A stretch of DNA of 51,334 nt. Source: a virus. Below are positions 30,201 through 37,590 of the stretch, piece after piece. The stretch covers positions 1 to 51,334 of IMG/VR virus record IMGVR_UViG_3300009180_002772; one strand, given 5' to 3'. Position numbers and translations under genes: made by a program. Below the pieces are notes generated by a model. The model saw only the letters and a list, made by a program, of their open reading frames with translations. It ran no database searches and was not told where the DNA came from. Positions within the stretch are counted from its first letter, which is position 1. Every line of letters starts with the position of its first letter.

Positions 30201-31871
30201 AACAGGAGCTTTCTTTCTACTATCTTCTTTTTTAATTGCTTTAGCTAAATCATAACGAGCTTGACTTATTGGAGTGCTATCTCCATTTTCATCAACTTTA
30301 TAATAGGTAGTTTCTTCTCCTTTTCTACCATCTCTTTTAATGTATCTTGGCTTCTTTCCTGTTGCAAGACCTTCTAAATAATCACCTGTTTCATCTATTT
30401 TAGCTTGTATTAAATCAACTTGGTCTTGCTTTTCTTTTCTAAATATAGGGTCAACATCCATCATCTCTTCACGAGCTTTTTGCAAATCTTGCTGCAAGCT
30501 ATTTCTTTGCGAAATACCACCTATAATTTTATACTTATCTTCTTTTGACACTGTTGTAGGAATCTTCCCTGCAATTTCTGCGTATTGTTGCGCTGTGATA
30601 TTTGCCGCTTCTGCATCTTCCGGAGTTAAATTACCTTCTTCTACCTGCTTGCTTATTTGCTCTTGTATATTTTGTAAATCAGTTTCATTTGCAATTTCTT
30701 GTCTAATTGCCTTATCTGTACTACTTAAGCCTTGCAGCCCGGCGCCTGCGACTCCTCCCATTGCAGCGCCCATAACAGTATTATTTACAACATTCTTCCA
30801 AAAATTTTTATTTATATCCTCTTCATCGAAAACTTCATTTTTTGCTATTTTATTAGTTGTTACTTTTATAGCATCAGAAGCCGCTTGCTGAATCCCCTCT
30901 GTGCTTCCTTCTACAAAAGCACTTTGCAATCCTTTTACTCCTACATTTTTTAATTTAGTAGATAGTTTAGCTGCTTTTTTAACCATCTCATCTTGAACCT
31001 CTTTTGCAGTAGCTTTTATGCCTTTTTGAGCAAATTCCTCAATAACCTCTGCAGTAATTTTCTTTTCTATACTTTTAGCTAAACCTGTATTTTTTAATAT
31101 TTTATCTATAGAAAATTTTTCAAGAGCTGCTTGAGCTGCCGCTTGAGTAAATAAATATCCTACTTTTTGAACATCAGTTAATTTATCACCAGCTCCACTT
31201 TCTTCTAATTCTTTTGCATTATCATTAATTGATTGTTGGGCAAATGTCAAACCACCAGATAATCCACCCGCAGCCATTTCTACTAGTGTTTTAGGCGCTT
31301 GAAAAGCTAACCCTCTAACATCTTCAAAATCTACTCCACTAAACAATCCTCCACCTTCTTTTGGAGTAACATCAAACTCACTTTGTTGCTGTTCAAATTG
31401 CTTGCTTGAGCCAATCCAATCTACTCCTGTTGGAGTTATTAATGGAAAACCTTTTTCTATTCTAGCCTGTTCTATAAAACTAACAGCTTTTTTTCTATCT
31501 GCGTCAGCATTAGCGATTCTAACGCTTAATGGCATATAAGGTTGAGCGCCAAGTATATCAGCCATATAAGCGCCGCCTCCCATAATTGACGATAAACTTC
31601 CGACTAATGTATTATACACTCCGGCTACATTGCTACCTTTAATTTTGTCTTTCTGAATAGCTTTACCTATTGGACTTTTATATCCAATAGTAGCCACTTC
31701 TTCTCCTATATCAAATTTATCTTGAGATGGTAATGGTGTAACCGAATATCCTGAACGTGTAGCTTTGTCTTTTTTTTTTAATTCTCCACCAAATTCTGCA
31801 AACGGATTTGTTTCTTTTTTTACTACCTCGCCACCAAATTCTGCAAACGGATTATTTTGTTCTTCTGGCAT
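21219..31871 (-). CDS. Giant internal virion-type polyvalent protein with leucine-rich repeats and two HExxH motifs
   Basis: One uninterrupted 3550-residue frame. It opens with two copies of NPFAEFGGE (about 7-15 and 21-29), a tag seen at the front of large phage ejection-type proteins. Helical regions follow, then a Lys/Glu/Pro/Val linker (about 765-840) and a zinc-peptidase-like motif HEVAH at 1236-1240. Next is a region with IKNRYNHSVNNPDATFGNDL (about 1625-1645), then 24 repeats of 22 residues (about 1785-2311) and a second motif HEAGH at 2375-2379. A Gly/Glu/Arg linker (about 2562-2622) overlaps a nested gene. Long coiled coils (about 2630-3050) lead to a C-terminal domain with a hydrophobic stretch near 3296-3318. 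Such polyvalent proteins are usually packaged and injected with the DNA. It lies between the ejection-type genes and terminase, which supports this. Confidence 0.8.
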   Translation of the reverse strand: MPEEQNNPFAEFGGEVVKKETNPFAEFGGELKKKDKATRSGYSVTPLPSQDKFDIGEEVATIGYKSPIGKAIQKDKIKGSNVAGVYNTLVGSLSSIMGGGAYMADILGAQPYMPLSVRIANADADRKKAVSFIEQARIEKGFPLITPTGVDWIGSSKQFEQQQSEFDVTPKEGGGLFSGVDFEDVRGLAFQAPKTLVEMAAGGLSGGLTFAQQSINDNAKELEESGAGDKLTDVQKVGYLFTQAAAQAALEKFSIDKILKNTGLAKSIEKKITAEVIEEFAQKGIKATAKEVQDEMVKKAAKLSTKLKNVGVKGLQSAFVEGSTEGIQQAASDAIKVTTNKIAKNEVFDEEDINKNFWKNVVNNTVMGAAMGGVAGAGLQGLSSTDKAIRQEIANETDLQNIQEQISKQVEEGNLTPEDAEAANITAQQYAEIAGKIPTTVSKEDKYKIIGGISQRNSLQQDLQKAREEMMDVDPIFRKEKQDQVDLIQAKIDETGDYLEGLATGKKPRYIKRDGRKGEETTYYKVDENGDSTPISQARYDLAKAIKKEDSRKKAPVDENRRRRVEQFDILYGVKSNNPEFDFPNSFEEFNKKIDSDPNYLSDLYKRAKKYKETGEIAEDEMGTEASFIDAINPPVEKDITIGEIVDKKGTYKNEKGTFLQEGGNIVFKNEASGEKYEVGKAAEIQEKPASEFDIKYDESLVAIDDKGNISVREKPYINRYSNPLKAINKDENGNIVSVNLETADGKKRTFKGSIAEDIAYQINLKEKSKEAPKVEPKTEPVVEKPVQVIKPVKPVVEVKEKIEEEVKPVEVKEKPKTKVEEIKTKIKSKLESFKERFAPVKKTSTQGEKIAEAKDVYKKVKEMDAPSDGAEIGLRYLADGGIVSQATVDEIAGTTANVRATLNTGRKVKTKSEESKSRDYVSGNESLDDLVHRLWEVNKQRIDIDDIKEALMDEIGNNNTRFDAAKAYLERYSPEYTQKSYEDRMSEQMQAEEEEIRRKLEEEGLEEAPFAVREATTEDVEAMQEIVADYVKDGVTALDDIKREVAKELGYNTKALRQIVEDAYNRYTTTTEVAPSEVLGAIADRVGNKMKQMFGKAAQAPVILDDANSMLDKAAELGADGAVIEFQKEQAKQQKGASVSDKTAMNDLRSKTEDKAKISIIDAAEKMITTLKSVLPNFDIVIHGSDESYNAAMKDAEIDGVVGGVGNFSYSKKKGEYSGRIDINLNKANNKTLAHEVAHGVMLKAFGDNPKLFKEFREKIASVLNESDNQTLIDFADRATYAKNDTYEEYLAELTAMLAEQETKLSTSTFQKIAAIINDIIEKITNGAFKPFEGIKRTKQIVDFFNDISESIRKGEAIKIENIKTAEELKKQAKLELEDFERIATESIADIARMFGMDLGNPVASKAQVPVEKLPRPVINGFDVLKKKLGETAAKKVREKIPFALDYPTEFIDFVTVKIPAKEDIPFIVDKMADRLDGLFRIAVDKNIETADAKGKTPEELSKEAGYVFHRTEKPDDVLVFKKDFANGEVLCTYNDVEGRMYNNLVFWLRRSEAETVLHANDLTQEYLKEESEGAVLWRNYLDGKGQKNNDGSYNLSDVRPSRQDPYGTSSMSVQIGKRGGDISIKNRYNHSVNNPDATFGNDLNSIVDGLHDAVYNIEGVPKKRQEARLPDNIVADDKGRLFKYDREINDIYISKNGYIDNGVLNLIDKSTQKIIDNYLIDSKNKSAKSLTNSSNQLIPDINKISFDKNTIKIQSDKGSLNLELVDGLLDKLSGDITRIEGRFLNFNESLTSIDLPSVKYIGQDFLYINKSLKSINLPLVETIGDEFLYYNQSLKDIDLPSASAIGDQFLRKNEILENINLPSAVIIGSNFLSDNISIKDIDLPLVQMVGYNFIFDNDILESVNLPNIRSISDSFLARNKSLKNIDLPLVNSIGNSFLLYNQAIEEVNLPLIKQIGSSFLNFHQNLKKIDFPLLKSVESEFLFSNIKLESVNLPLLERIGSEFLKNNESLTTISLPSVKNIGPRFMQNSLLTSIDLPLVETVDFNFLGDNRRLESINLPNAVYVGDKFLGNNQYIASVELPLVKDISSSFLYNAQDLVSIKLPSVETISSKFLFENKSITSIDLPLVRYIGDRFLYNNQSLSKINLPLVETIETGFLYDNQSLTSLDLPSVKKIGYDFIYENKSLAKINLPLVEKVGSAFLKNNESLTKIDLPLIKYIGNQFLFFNESLKDINLPLVTDISNDFLYGNQSLETLKLPELVTVGSDFLLYNNALTTLELPKINYIGSDFLFNNTTLENFELPSDMRYFSPDGFFSKNKALANKIATASMESGVRSKAQMPMFMANQNGEDILGFSYDNRMYLNGEKLNPNTIIHEAGHIWTEWIKGNDTKLYDKGMELVEKSPYLQKAKNSKFYQEQADKLATEEQREAYFKHEALAMAIGDKGAQFVLESKKESFQDWLKTLWTKIKNLTGFKDLTAEEFQNLTFDQFSKMAVKEILGTEGAVEKLNSIKSFRNKKKFIKDNLKYESNKNAIDELDFTEEDFIEIAKSNFDLSTFKNIKDAVQKRSTKKVFQPKQGEVGEAGGGRRRVEPRIEGEGITGEEGEAAQPQGTTQIPEEIQNIGLENQDVDYVRITKAELSKLRESLGLPAYKGLPIENREMLREAAQEMIKKGVSVESLYDKIKLGNVLSNYENAFMSEYRAALDVELKNNPSQELLAKITEFADVFQKSASQTGKALESLKIMKKLNEANTLSNFLLTRQEDKGFPLTPKMMVEETAKFEKVQKAKKELKESVENDIINQVKTEAENELKKEGKAKVKKSHEEFVKERKAALVAAKEALKKLRSGEQGLMVSAPGLNELVAIAPHINKYVKSLFAEGVSKLDDIVTEVHKEFSELVDGLTKRDVLDVIAGKHNLKKITPNEINAGLRLLRREADLLGLLEKARLGEDRAKSESQMAEKSKRVQELEKKIKEVKELNRVKELAEQGVEEKSPTIGKDGVTDADYNQKRQKYLDRKIKKLEDNLKNKNYDKEEKETIKYKVSDKTKKMTDRVVELEKAIALDRYKDQTNKLSKWEKAWDKIQSVLGVRRIVQTAIDASIWFRQLAKLTLNPLKWSIARKFIFAGAQSVFSQKNYDRLMYGIHQAPDFEESVKDGIRYNELDSIDPKKQNEMFPKSFVFKIPILRELITASQRIADASLNVARYELYNKYKRELLRKGITRESDPNEYEQMAKLVMNSTGSGNMLEILESRKAEKVMGSLFYGARLMAANMNTLNPIYYVRMPKEVRKMAMKDLASYTTTVIATTLAFAAAGGAVSMDPDDPEFLQVRFNGKVYDFTAGQAAYIRTFLRWVEFGYARAVKSKFEAGEAGAFAWRSTLSFFRNKLAPNTAYLINAFVGKNSIGQDFEPMEIVHVYPMYADDAYEAAKEDGFVSLLTVLMPNILGIGYSSYYSDKAMKPIDEVVNRAQNSDELDPESVKKGITKKEFEEFAKLRDKLIAEKIKELYEEGVYDTEIGEYVPIKKSTPESITAAIMKAKSAATKEAKSEFNADDEE
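24005..24187 (-). CDS. Nested small basic protein in another frame of the giant gene (DUF3008-like)
   Basis: A 60-residue frame, MPYKSEAQRKYFNQ to a basic tail, lies wholly inside the giant gene, same strand, shifted by one base. The pattern MPYKS-AQ-(R/K)-F at the front and SKGK-LPE in the middle is that of a small phage protein family related to DUF3008, known elsewhere as stand-alone genes. The leader before its ATG is A-rich (AAAATATAAAAG), as expected for translation starts in this lineage. In the giant frame the same DNA encodes a featureless Gly/Glu/Arg-rich linker, which suggests that the small gene holds the older or more constrained frame. Role unknown; whether it is translated needs proof. 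Confidence 0.5.
   Translation of the reverse strand: MPYKSEAQRKYFNQNKEKLEKQGVDVDEWNQESKGKELPEKKAKPHSPKVLRKSQKKFKI
24939..26519 (-). repeat. 24 tandem 66-base units encoding leucine-rich repeats
   Basis: Units of 22 codons follow the pattern FLxxNxSLxxIxLPxVxxIGxx, close to the BspA/LRR_5 class. One unit, starting FMQNS, is one residue short (21). The last unit diverges (ELPSDMRYFSPDG) and caps the array. Copies differ at many codons, so the array is old or diversified rather than freshly expanded. Confidence 0.9.
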
Positions 31872-31873
31872 TT

Positions 31874-33430
31874 TTATTTTCTTTTTGCTGTTGGATATTT
31901 CTTTCTAAAAGCCTCCCATTTAGATGCATCTATAACACCTTCTTCACCATCTAAAATTACGGTAATTTTATTATTCGCAGATGGTTTTGGCTTTGTTTTT
32001 CCCCCCGATTCCGGTAAATTTTCAATTTCAGCTGCGCTTTCGCTACCTGATATTTGCTGATAAGAACCTTGAAGCTTATCTCTTAAATACGGGTCATCCG
32101 CTTTAATAATATCGCCACCCGCCATTTTGCCTTTGCTATCTACATACTTTAATTGCACTCCAGTAACTGTTCCATCCGGTCTTTTATAAATCTCTATTTT
32201 AGAAAACTTTGATTTACCGCCACCTAAACCATAAAGTTTACCAGCCAAAGCTTTTATATTATCTACGTCATTGGATTTAATAGCATTTGTAAATGTATCT
32301 AAATATTGTCCAATTTTAGCTGCTTTTCTTTCTCCTTCTGTTGACTTTTGCCCTGCATATGATGGAGGAGGATTATATGAAACTTCCCCTATTCCTGCAA
32401 AACCATCTCTATCTTTATTTTTCAAATAATTATACAAAGCATTTCTATTAGCAAATTCTTTTTCTTGCGGAGAAAAGTTTTTATAAGTTGGGAATTGCTT
32501 TTGTGCTAATGCGATAATTTCAGATTTACTTTGATTCCCGCCATCGGTTGTAAATTTTTGATACACGCCCTCTGGAACCATATCTAATGGTTTATCAACC
32601 CCTTTTAATGAATTAGCAGGAAGCGGCTCGTTTCTTATCTCTGTACCAGTATCCGTCATAGATGGAGTTTTTCCACCTTTTTTTATAAAACCCATAGGGT
32701 CTGTTTCAAATGTTGGTTTAGCCCAAAATCCAACTTGTCCTCCATAAATAGTATGTTCTTGAGGTGTACCAAGTTTAGCCCTAATAGGCGCACTAGATTG
32801 CTTGCTACTCATGACTTTATCCAAGGCATTGTATTCTGTAATATATTTGGATAAATTTTCTGGATTTGTTACTTGAGATATAAGAGAAGATGGTTGTACT
32901 TGCGTTGGGTCAATAAATTGTCCTTGCGCAATTCTTCTATTTCTAACATCGCCTCTTAAATCATTTTTAAGCGCTGCTATGTCTATTGAAGGATTATCTT
33001 TTGCTAATTGATTTGCAATCTCATCGGCTTGATTATACTCTAAAATAAATGTATTTGATGCATTTGTAATACCCTTCATTCCATTATCTACTTGAGTTTG
33101 CAATGCAATAGGGTCAATTGTTTTATTATTTAATTGTGTCATTAAATTAGATTTTAATTTAGACACAGCTTCTTGACCTACAAGATAAGCCTGTTCATCA
33201 GGAGGTAATTTATCTAATTTAACACCAGACTCAATTATCGCCATACCCCTTAATCTATCACTTTCTAATTCTCTTGCTTTTCTTTCGGCTGCCGCTTGAC
33301 TTCTTGCGTCTTCGGCTTGCTTCATTTGCAATAATCTTTCTGCCGTTCCTGTTGCGGATTGCAAGGCTTCTCCCGGCGATTGAAATATTTTTGGAAGATT
33401 TACTGCGTAACTACCTAAATTCTCTGCCAT
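31874..33430 (-). CDS. Putative internal virion / ejection protein
   Basis: A 518-residue soluble protein. Residues 1-60 include an amphipathic, Ala/Gln/Arg-rich helix (QMKQAEDARSQAAAERKARELE, about 36-57, shown here in pieces: QMKQAEDARS then QAAAERKARE). The middle is helical. A Pro/Ser-rich linker lies at about 460-490, and the C-terminal small domain (about 485-518, ITVILDGEEGVIDASKW) looks like a short beta-alpha module. It sits two bases before the giant gene and directly after the 190-residue Ala/Gln-rich gene, the usual order of ejection proteins in podoviruses. Not recognised by family; the role is by position. Confidence 0.6.
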   Translation of the reverse strand: MAENLGSYAVNLPKIFQSPGEALQSATGTAERLLQMKQAEDARSQAAAERKARELESDRLRGMAIIESGVKLDKLPPDEQAYLVGQEAVSKLKSNLMTQLNNKTIDPIALQTQVDNGMKGITNASNTFILEYNQADEIANQLAKDNPSIDIAALKNDLRGDVRNRRIAQGQFIDPTQVQPSSLISQVTNPENLSKYITEYNALDKVMSSKQSSAPIRAKLGTPQEHTIYGGQVGFWAKPTFETDPMGFIKKGGKTPSMTDTGTEIRNEPLPANSLKGVDKPLDMVPEGVYQKFTTDGGNQSKSEIIALAQKQFPTYKNFSPQEKEFANRNALYNYLKNKDRDGFAGIGEVSYNPPPSYAGQKSTEGERKAAKIGQYLDTFTNAIKSNDVDNIKALAGKLYGLGGGKSKFSKIEIYKRPDGTVTGVQLKYVDSKGKMAGGDIIKADDPYLRDKLQGSYQQISGSESAAEIENLPESGGKTKPKPSANNKITVILDGEEGVIDASKWEAFRKKYPTAKRK

Positions 33431-33432
33431 AT

Positions 33433-34005
33433 TTATTTTTTTAAAGCGTCTGCTATATTCTTATAATTGCCATACTGCATTAGCCCGCCAGCAATATCAC
33501 TAACGCCGCCAAATATATTACCCATGCCGGATTCTCTTAATGCCGATTGAGCTTGAGCGTCAATTTGAAATTTCATCATTTTATTTGCTTGCACTTTGTC
33601 ACCCTCGTTAATAGACATTGCGTAAGCTCTACTTAAATTATCTAAAACTCCTGCTTGTTGTTGAGCTTCCGAACCAGCTAAATTTGAAAAAGCAAGTTCA
33701 GTTTGTCCGGCTGCGTCCGCTCCTGTAGCTAATAAAGTAGCCGAATCGGTTGCATTTCGTTGAGCGTTAGCCATTCGGTTTGCTTGAGCTTGTCCGATAT
33801 TAGCCTGTGCTTGTGTAAACGCACGATTTCTACCGTAAAACAAATTACTTGCAGCTCCTAAATTTTGTTCTGCTAATGGATTTTTTTCATATTTAGCAAA
33901 TACTGGATTTATTTTATTAGCCTTACCCATTTGAGTAATACCATATATTGATTTACCCAATGCTCCGACTCCGCCTAGTATTGCTCCTGCTCCTATTAAT
34001 GACAT
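33433..34005 (-). CDS. Putative internal virion protein, T7 gp14-like
   Basis: A 190-residue protein with a Gly/Ala-rich hydrophobic N-terminus (GAGAILGGVGALGKSIYGI, about 5-23). A long Ala/Gln/Asn-rich helical centre follows (AQANIGQAQANRMANAQRNA), then a Gly-rich hydrophobic end (IFGGVSDIAGGLMQYG). This pattern is typical of the small ejection proteins that insert in the host membrane during DNA delivery, such as gp14 of T7. It lies between the large tail protein gene and the other internal proteins. Confidence 0.65.
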   Translation of the reverse strand: MSLIGAGAILGGVGALGKSIYGITQMGKANKINPVFAKYEKNPLAEQNLGAASNLFYGRNRAFTQAQANIGQAQANRMANAQRNATDSATLLATGADAAGQTELAFSNLAGSEAQQQAGVLDNLSRAYAMSINEGDKVQANKMMKFQIDAQAQSALRESGMGNIFGGVSDIAGGLMQYGNYKNIADALKK

Positions 34006-34030
34006 AATTTTTTATTTAAAATTAAACAAT

Positions 34031-37000
34031 TTATTGATTTCCTAGAATAAAATTTTGTCCTCTTGATAAATTAAACCCTACATCAACAAAATTAACATAA
34101 ATTATTGAGTTGTAAGATTGAAATTCAGTCATAATTTGCGGGATTTGAGAAAGCACAACATCTCCGGTATTAAGCTTTTGGTCTGCCGTTCCTGTTGTAT
34201 TTGGAGATAACCTATCCCTCAATATTCTAGCATACAAAATACCTTCTTGATTTGTAAAATCAGAACTTGTCAAATCAGTAATTTGAGTATTTGGTAATGT
34301 TGTGTAGATGACCGTAAAATTAGGCGCTTGACTACCTTCTATTACAATTTCAGCCATATCCTTTAATCCGCTCAATGGCTTATTCAAAACCCAACATATT
34401 CTCACAGGGTATTGTTGTCCAAACCAAGTGTTCCATGTAGAGCTATTTGTATTAAATTCATATAAAGCGCCATTTTTCCATCCAAACATTCTGTTGTCAA
34501 AATAATCATATTGTTCTGCAATAAATTGATAATCACTTATCCATTTGTTTTCTTGAATATTAAAAGTCACGGTTTTAGCTAACCCATCAGACATATCAAA
34601 TCTATTAATAATAGAAGATGCGTAAGATGGGACTAAAGAATAACTAGGTAATGTATCAGCATAATTTTCATAAATTAATCCCGGCAATGTTACACCAAGT
34701 TCTTTGTGATAAGGGTCAACGTATGTTGGTATATGATGAAATCCATTGATATTATCTAAATTACCGTCGCTTGCTGCTAAATAACCTTTTGCGTAATTTT
34801 TAAATAACTTCTCTTGTTTATAAGAACTTATCGGGAATAGCCCGTTTGAGCTATATTGAACAATAGTTCCATTATTTAAATCATACCAAAATATTACACC
34901 CAAATATTCAACTACCGTTTCTGGAGCGGTAGTTCCAAACATTCCTTTTAATACATTAACTGTACCTATTACAGAGGTGTCTGCAATTATAGAAGAGTTA
35001 GCTGCTGCTCCAACCAATTGAGTTTCACCCAAATAGCATGATGCAGTTTGGAAAGAACCAATAGATAACATTACAACGCCTTGCTCTGTCGTTTTTGACG
35101 CTAATTGTAGTTTTTGTATGCTACCTGTGCCTAATGGAATTGTTTTATAATTTAAAGCCTCAAATGTGCTTAATCCATTATTTTGAGTTCCGGCTGTAAA
35201 CACATTAGAATATCTAATTTCGTGTTCATTTCTATTTTGTCCTAATAAAATAACAAAATTAACAAACCCCTCATCAGTAAACCAATTTCTAAAAAAAAGG
35301 TCATTTGGCGACATTGCTTCTACATAATAATATATGCTATTATTAAATTGTCTTTGAAATACAAAAATATCCCCTATTAAACTACCAGACAATGTAGAAT
35401 ATTGCCTATTGACTGTTCCTGCATTTGTTACTGCGTACACATTACCAACCTCGTAAAAAGGTTCATTTTCTCCTCTTATGTATGGAGTATATATTTCGTA
35501 TATGTACGGAATATTTAATAATGAGTTTACTAAATAGGCTGATTTTAATAATATATACGCTCCATCTTGACCTATAACCGGCAACTCATATCTTACACTA
35601 CTGCTATTAATAAGCACACACACATCACCTTCTGTATAATTATACCCTAATCCGGATTGTAATAATACAGTTGTATCTATCGCTATCGCATTGGTTGTAG
35701 TAGCGCTCCAAGTATCCGAATAAGTATAAGTAGCAAAGTTAGGAGATGTTAATGATAAGTTTTTAGATGCATATTTGTTAGTCTTACTATAAGAATCTAT
35801 AAAATATCTTGTTTTTAAATTTCCTGTTCTTAAAATAGAATAATAATAAGCCCAACTAGGTATTTCATTTAACCTATTGTTATTGTTTAATGCCCAATTA
35901 AGTGTTAATACATTACTTGATGCGGTACTAGATGATGCTATTGTAAAAGGAGAGCCGCCATAACACTCCAATTCGCAAATACCCGCACTTATAAATTGAA
36001 CTTGAAATACATCACCAATTAATATAGAATAGTTGCTTAAAGTCAAAGTAGAATTAAAATAATACGGCAAGCCCATTGATGCTGTATCAATAAATTGCTC
36101 TGCTATTATAACACCGTAATTTTTAAGTATTCTTATCCTAAATATTGTATATGGAGGTGTTAATGCCGTTACACTGCCAATTATATTTACATATATATTA
36201 GCAGTTAAAGCTGCTGTAGCGGTAAATGCCCTACCATTTCCGGGACCCCCGCCGCTTGCGGTAAAATTACCTAATTGTGCTATACTAAATTCAAAGTTAT
36301 TGTCAACAGCAAAATCGTAATTTGCTATTATAGGAATTACATTAAAATTACTATTTGGGGTATATACTTTTTCTGGAGTAGTCGTAATATTATTATTTTT
36401 TGTTACAACACCGCACTTTCTTCTTGCTTTATCATAAAAAGCAACACCCAATTGATAAGAAGATTCGCTTTTAAAAAATCTTTTATTAGCACCGGCTATT
36501 GCCGTTGTTTGAGTTACAGCTAACGAAGTTGTAGTTGGGGTGTCATAACCAGATAGGTTATTAGCCAAAAACATTCTATTTGTTGCGCTTTCCATTGTAG
36601 TTGAAAGTATGGGAACGCTATCAAATGGCTTTGAAGCAATTGAGCTAGGGATAGTAGCTCCTGTTACATCGCCGTAATAATCAAAAGAAAGCTGCGTTGC
36701 TCCGCTATTATGAGCTATGAATGGTTGTTCGTCTATTAATTTATCAAATGTCTTAATTACATTTGCCGAATTGGTAAGTTCATCTTTAGCAACAAGTCTT
36801 ATTATTCTTGCAGTTTGTGGTATTTTTTCTAATAGATTTAAAGTACAATATATATGATTATACAACTCTGGCACACCCAACTCTACTAGATTTAACATCG
36901 AAGCAACTGAATATTCACCAAGAACACTTTCTTCTCCATCAAAATAAACATATTGCCACGCAAATAACCAAGAACGATTTGCTATAAAATTATTTATAAA

Positions 37001-37585
37001 TTGGTTGTCGTATTGCTTTACTATTGAAGGAGCGTACACAGGAGGTCTTCTTATTAACATAATCTCATAAGAGTCAGTTAAACTTGTGTAGGCTCTAGCA
37101 TCAGTATTATATGACGGGTAATTTAATTTTATACCGCTATCAATATTAATCTTTTTAGGTTCGTTATAATTATCTGTCCAATAAAGTAACCCTTGATTAA
37201 CCTTGCAATTTTTATCAATCCTGTAATTTTTATCAAAATTTAATCCTCCTGCAACTTGACTATCGTATAATACGGCATATGTTGTAGATGTTGTAAAATC
37301 AAATGCATAAATCCCGTGGTCAGTAGATGTATTATATACAAACCAAATCAATCTTTGACCTTCAATATCTACACAGCTTCCTATACATATATTTGTTCCA
37401 TAAGGAGGATATACTGATTGTGTTATAGATGTAGTTCCCGGCACGCCTTCTACACGATAATTTTTACCATATTGCGTAACCCCCACGCGCCCGTTCATTA
37501 GCCTCAAATATTGAGCGTCATCCAATAAATGCAATGAGTCGTCTTGATTTGTTCCGCCAGTAAATAATTTTTTATCTCTTAACAT
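34031..37585 (-). CDS. Large tail protein, beta-propeller-like (tail stabilisation/nozzle type)
   Basis: An 1184-residue, almost entirely beta protein rich in Tyr, Asn, Thr and Ser. The N-terminal part has the start MLRDKKLFTGGTNQDDSLHLL and the propeller-like strand GLLYWTDNYNEPKKINID (about 132-149), reminiscent of YWTD-type blades and of the tail stabilisation proteins of crAss-like phages. The C-terminal third repeats aromatic beta strands (NRMFGWKNGALYEFN). It probably forms the tail barrel or nozzle below the portal. It is flanked by connector-type genes upstream and internal proteins downstream. Confidence 0.65.
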   Translation of the reverse strand: MLRDKKLFTGGTNQDDSLHLLDDAQYLRLMNGRVGVTQYGKNYRVEGVPGTTSITQSVYPPYGTNICIGSCVDIEGQRLIWFVYNTSTDHGIYAFDFTTSTTYAVLYDSQVAGGLNFDKNYRIDKNCKVNQGLLYWTDNYNEPKKINIDSGIKLNYPSYNTDARAYTSLTDSYEIMLIRRPPVYAPSIVKQYDNQFINNFIANRSWLFAWQYVYFDGEESVLGEYSVASMLNLVELGVPELYNHIYCTLNLLEKIPQTARIIRLVAKDELTNSANVIKTFDKLIDEQPFIAHNSGATQLSFDYYGDVTGATIPSSIASKPFDSVPILSTTMESATNRMFLANNLSGYDTPTTTSLAVTQTTAIAGANKRFFKSESSYQLGVAFYDKARRKCGVVTKNNNITTTPEKVYTPNSNFNVIPIIANYDFAVDNNFEFSIAQLGNFTASGGGPGNGRAFTATAALTANIYVNIIGSVTALTPPYTIFRIRILKNYGVIIAEQFIDTASMGLPYYFNSTLTLSNYSILIGDVFQVQFISAGICELECYGGSPFTIASSSTASSNVLTLNWALNNNNRLNEIPSWAYYYSILRTGNLKTRYFIDSYSKTNKYASKNLSLTSPNFATYTYSDTWSATTTNAIAIDTTVLLQSGLGYNYTEGDVCVLINSSSVRYELPVIGQDGAYILLKSAYLVNSLLNIPYIYEIYTPYIRGENEPFYEVGNVYAVTNAGTVNRQYSTLSGSLIGDIFVFQRQFNNSIYYYVEAMSPNDLFFRNWFTDEGFVNFVILLGQNRNEHEIRYSNVFTAGTQNNGLSTFEALNYKTIPLGTGSIQKLQLASKTTEQGVVMLSIGSFQTASCYLGETQLVGAAANSSIIADTSVIGTVNVLKGMFGTTAPETVVEYLGVIFWYDLNNGTIVQYSSNGLFPISSYKQEKLFKNYAKGYLAASDGNLDNINGFHHIPTYVDPYHKELGVTLPGLIYENYADTLPSYSLVPSYASSIINRFDMSDGLAKTVTFNIQENKWISDYQFIAEQYDYFDNRMFGWKNGALYEFNTNSSTWNTWFGQQYPVRICWVLNKPLSGLKDMAEIVIEGSQAPNFTVIYTTLPNTQITDLTSSDFTNQEGILYARILRDRLSPNTTGTADQKLNTGDVVLSQIPQIMTEFQSYNSIIYVNFVDVGFNLSRGQNFILGNQ

Positions 37586-37590
37586 TTCTA

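Noticed and set aside
30595-30953. Plus-strand hydrophobic frames opposite the giant gene
   Set aside because: They arise from the antisense of helical Ala/Lys/Glu-rich coding DNA, which gives runs of Phe, Ser, Leu and Ile; no promoter or neighbour genes support them.
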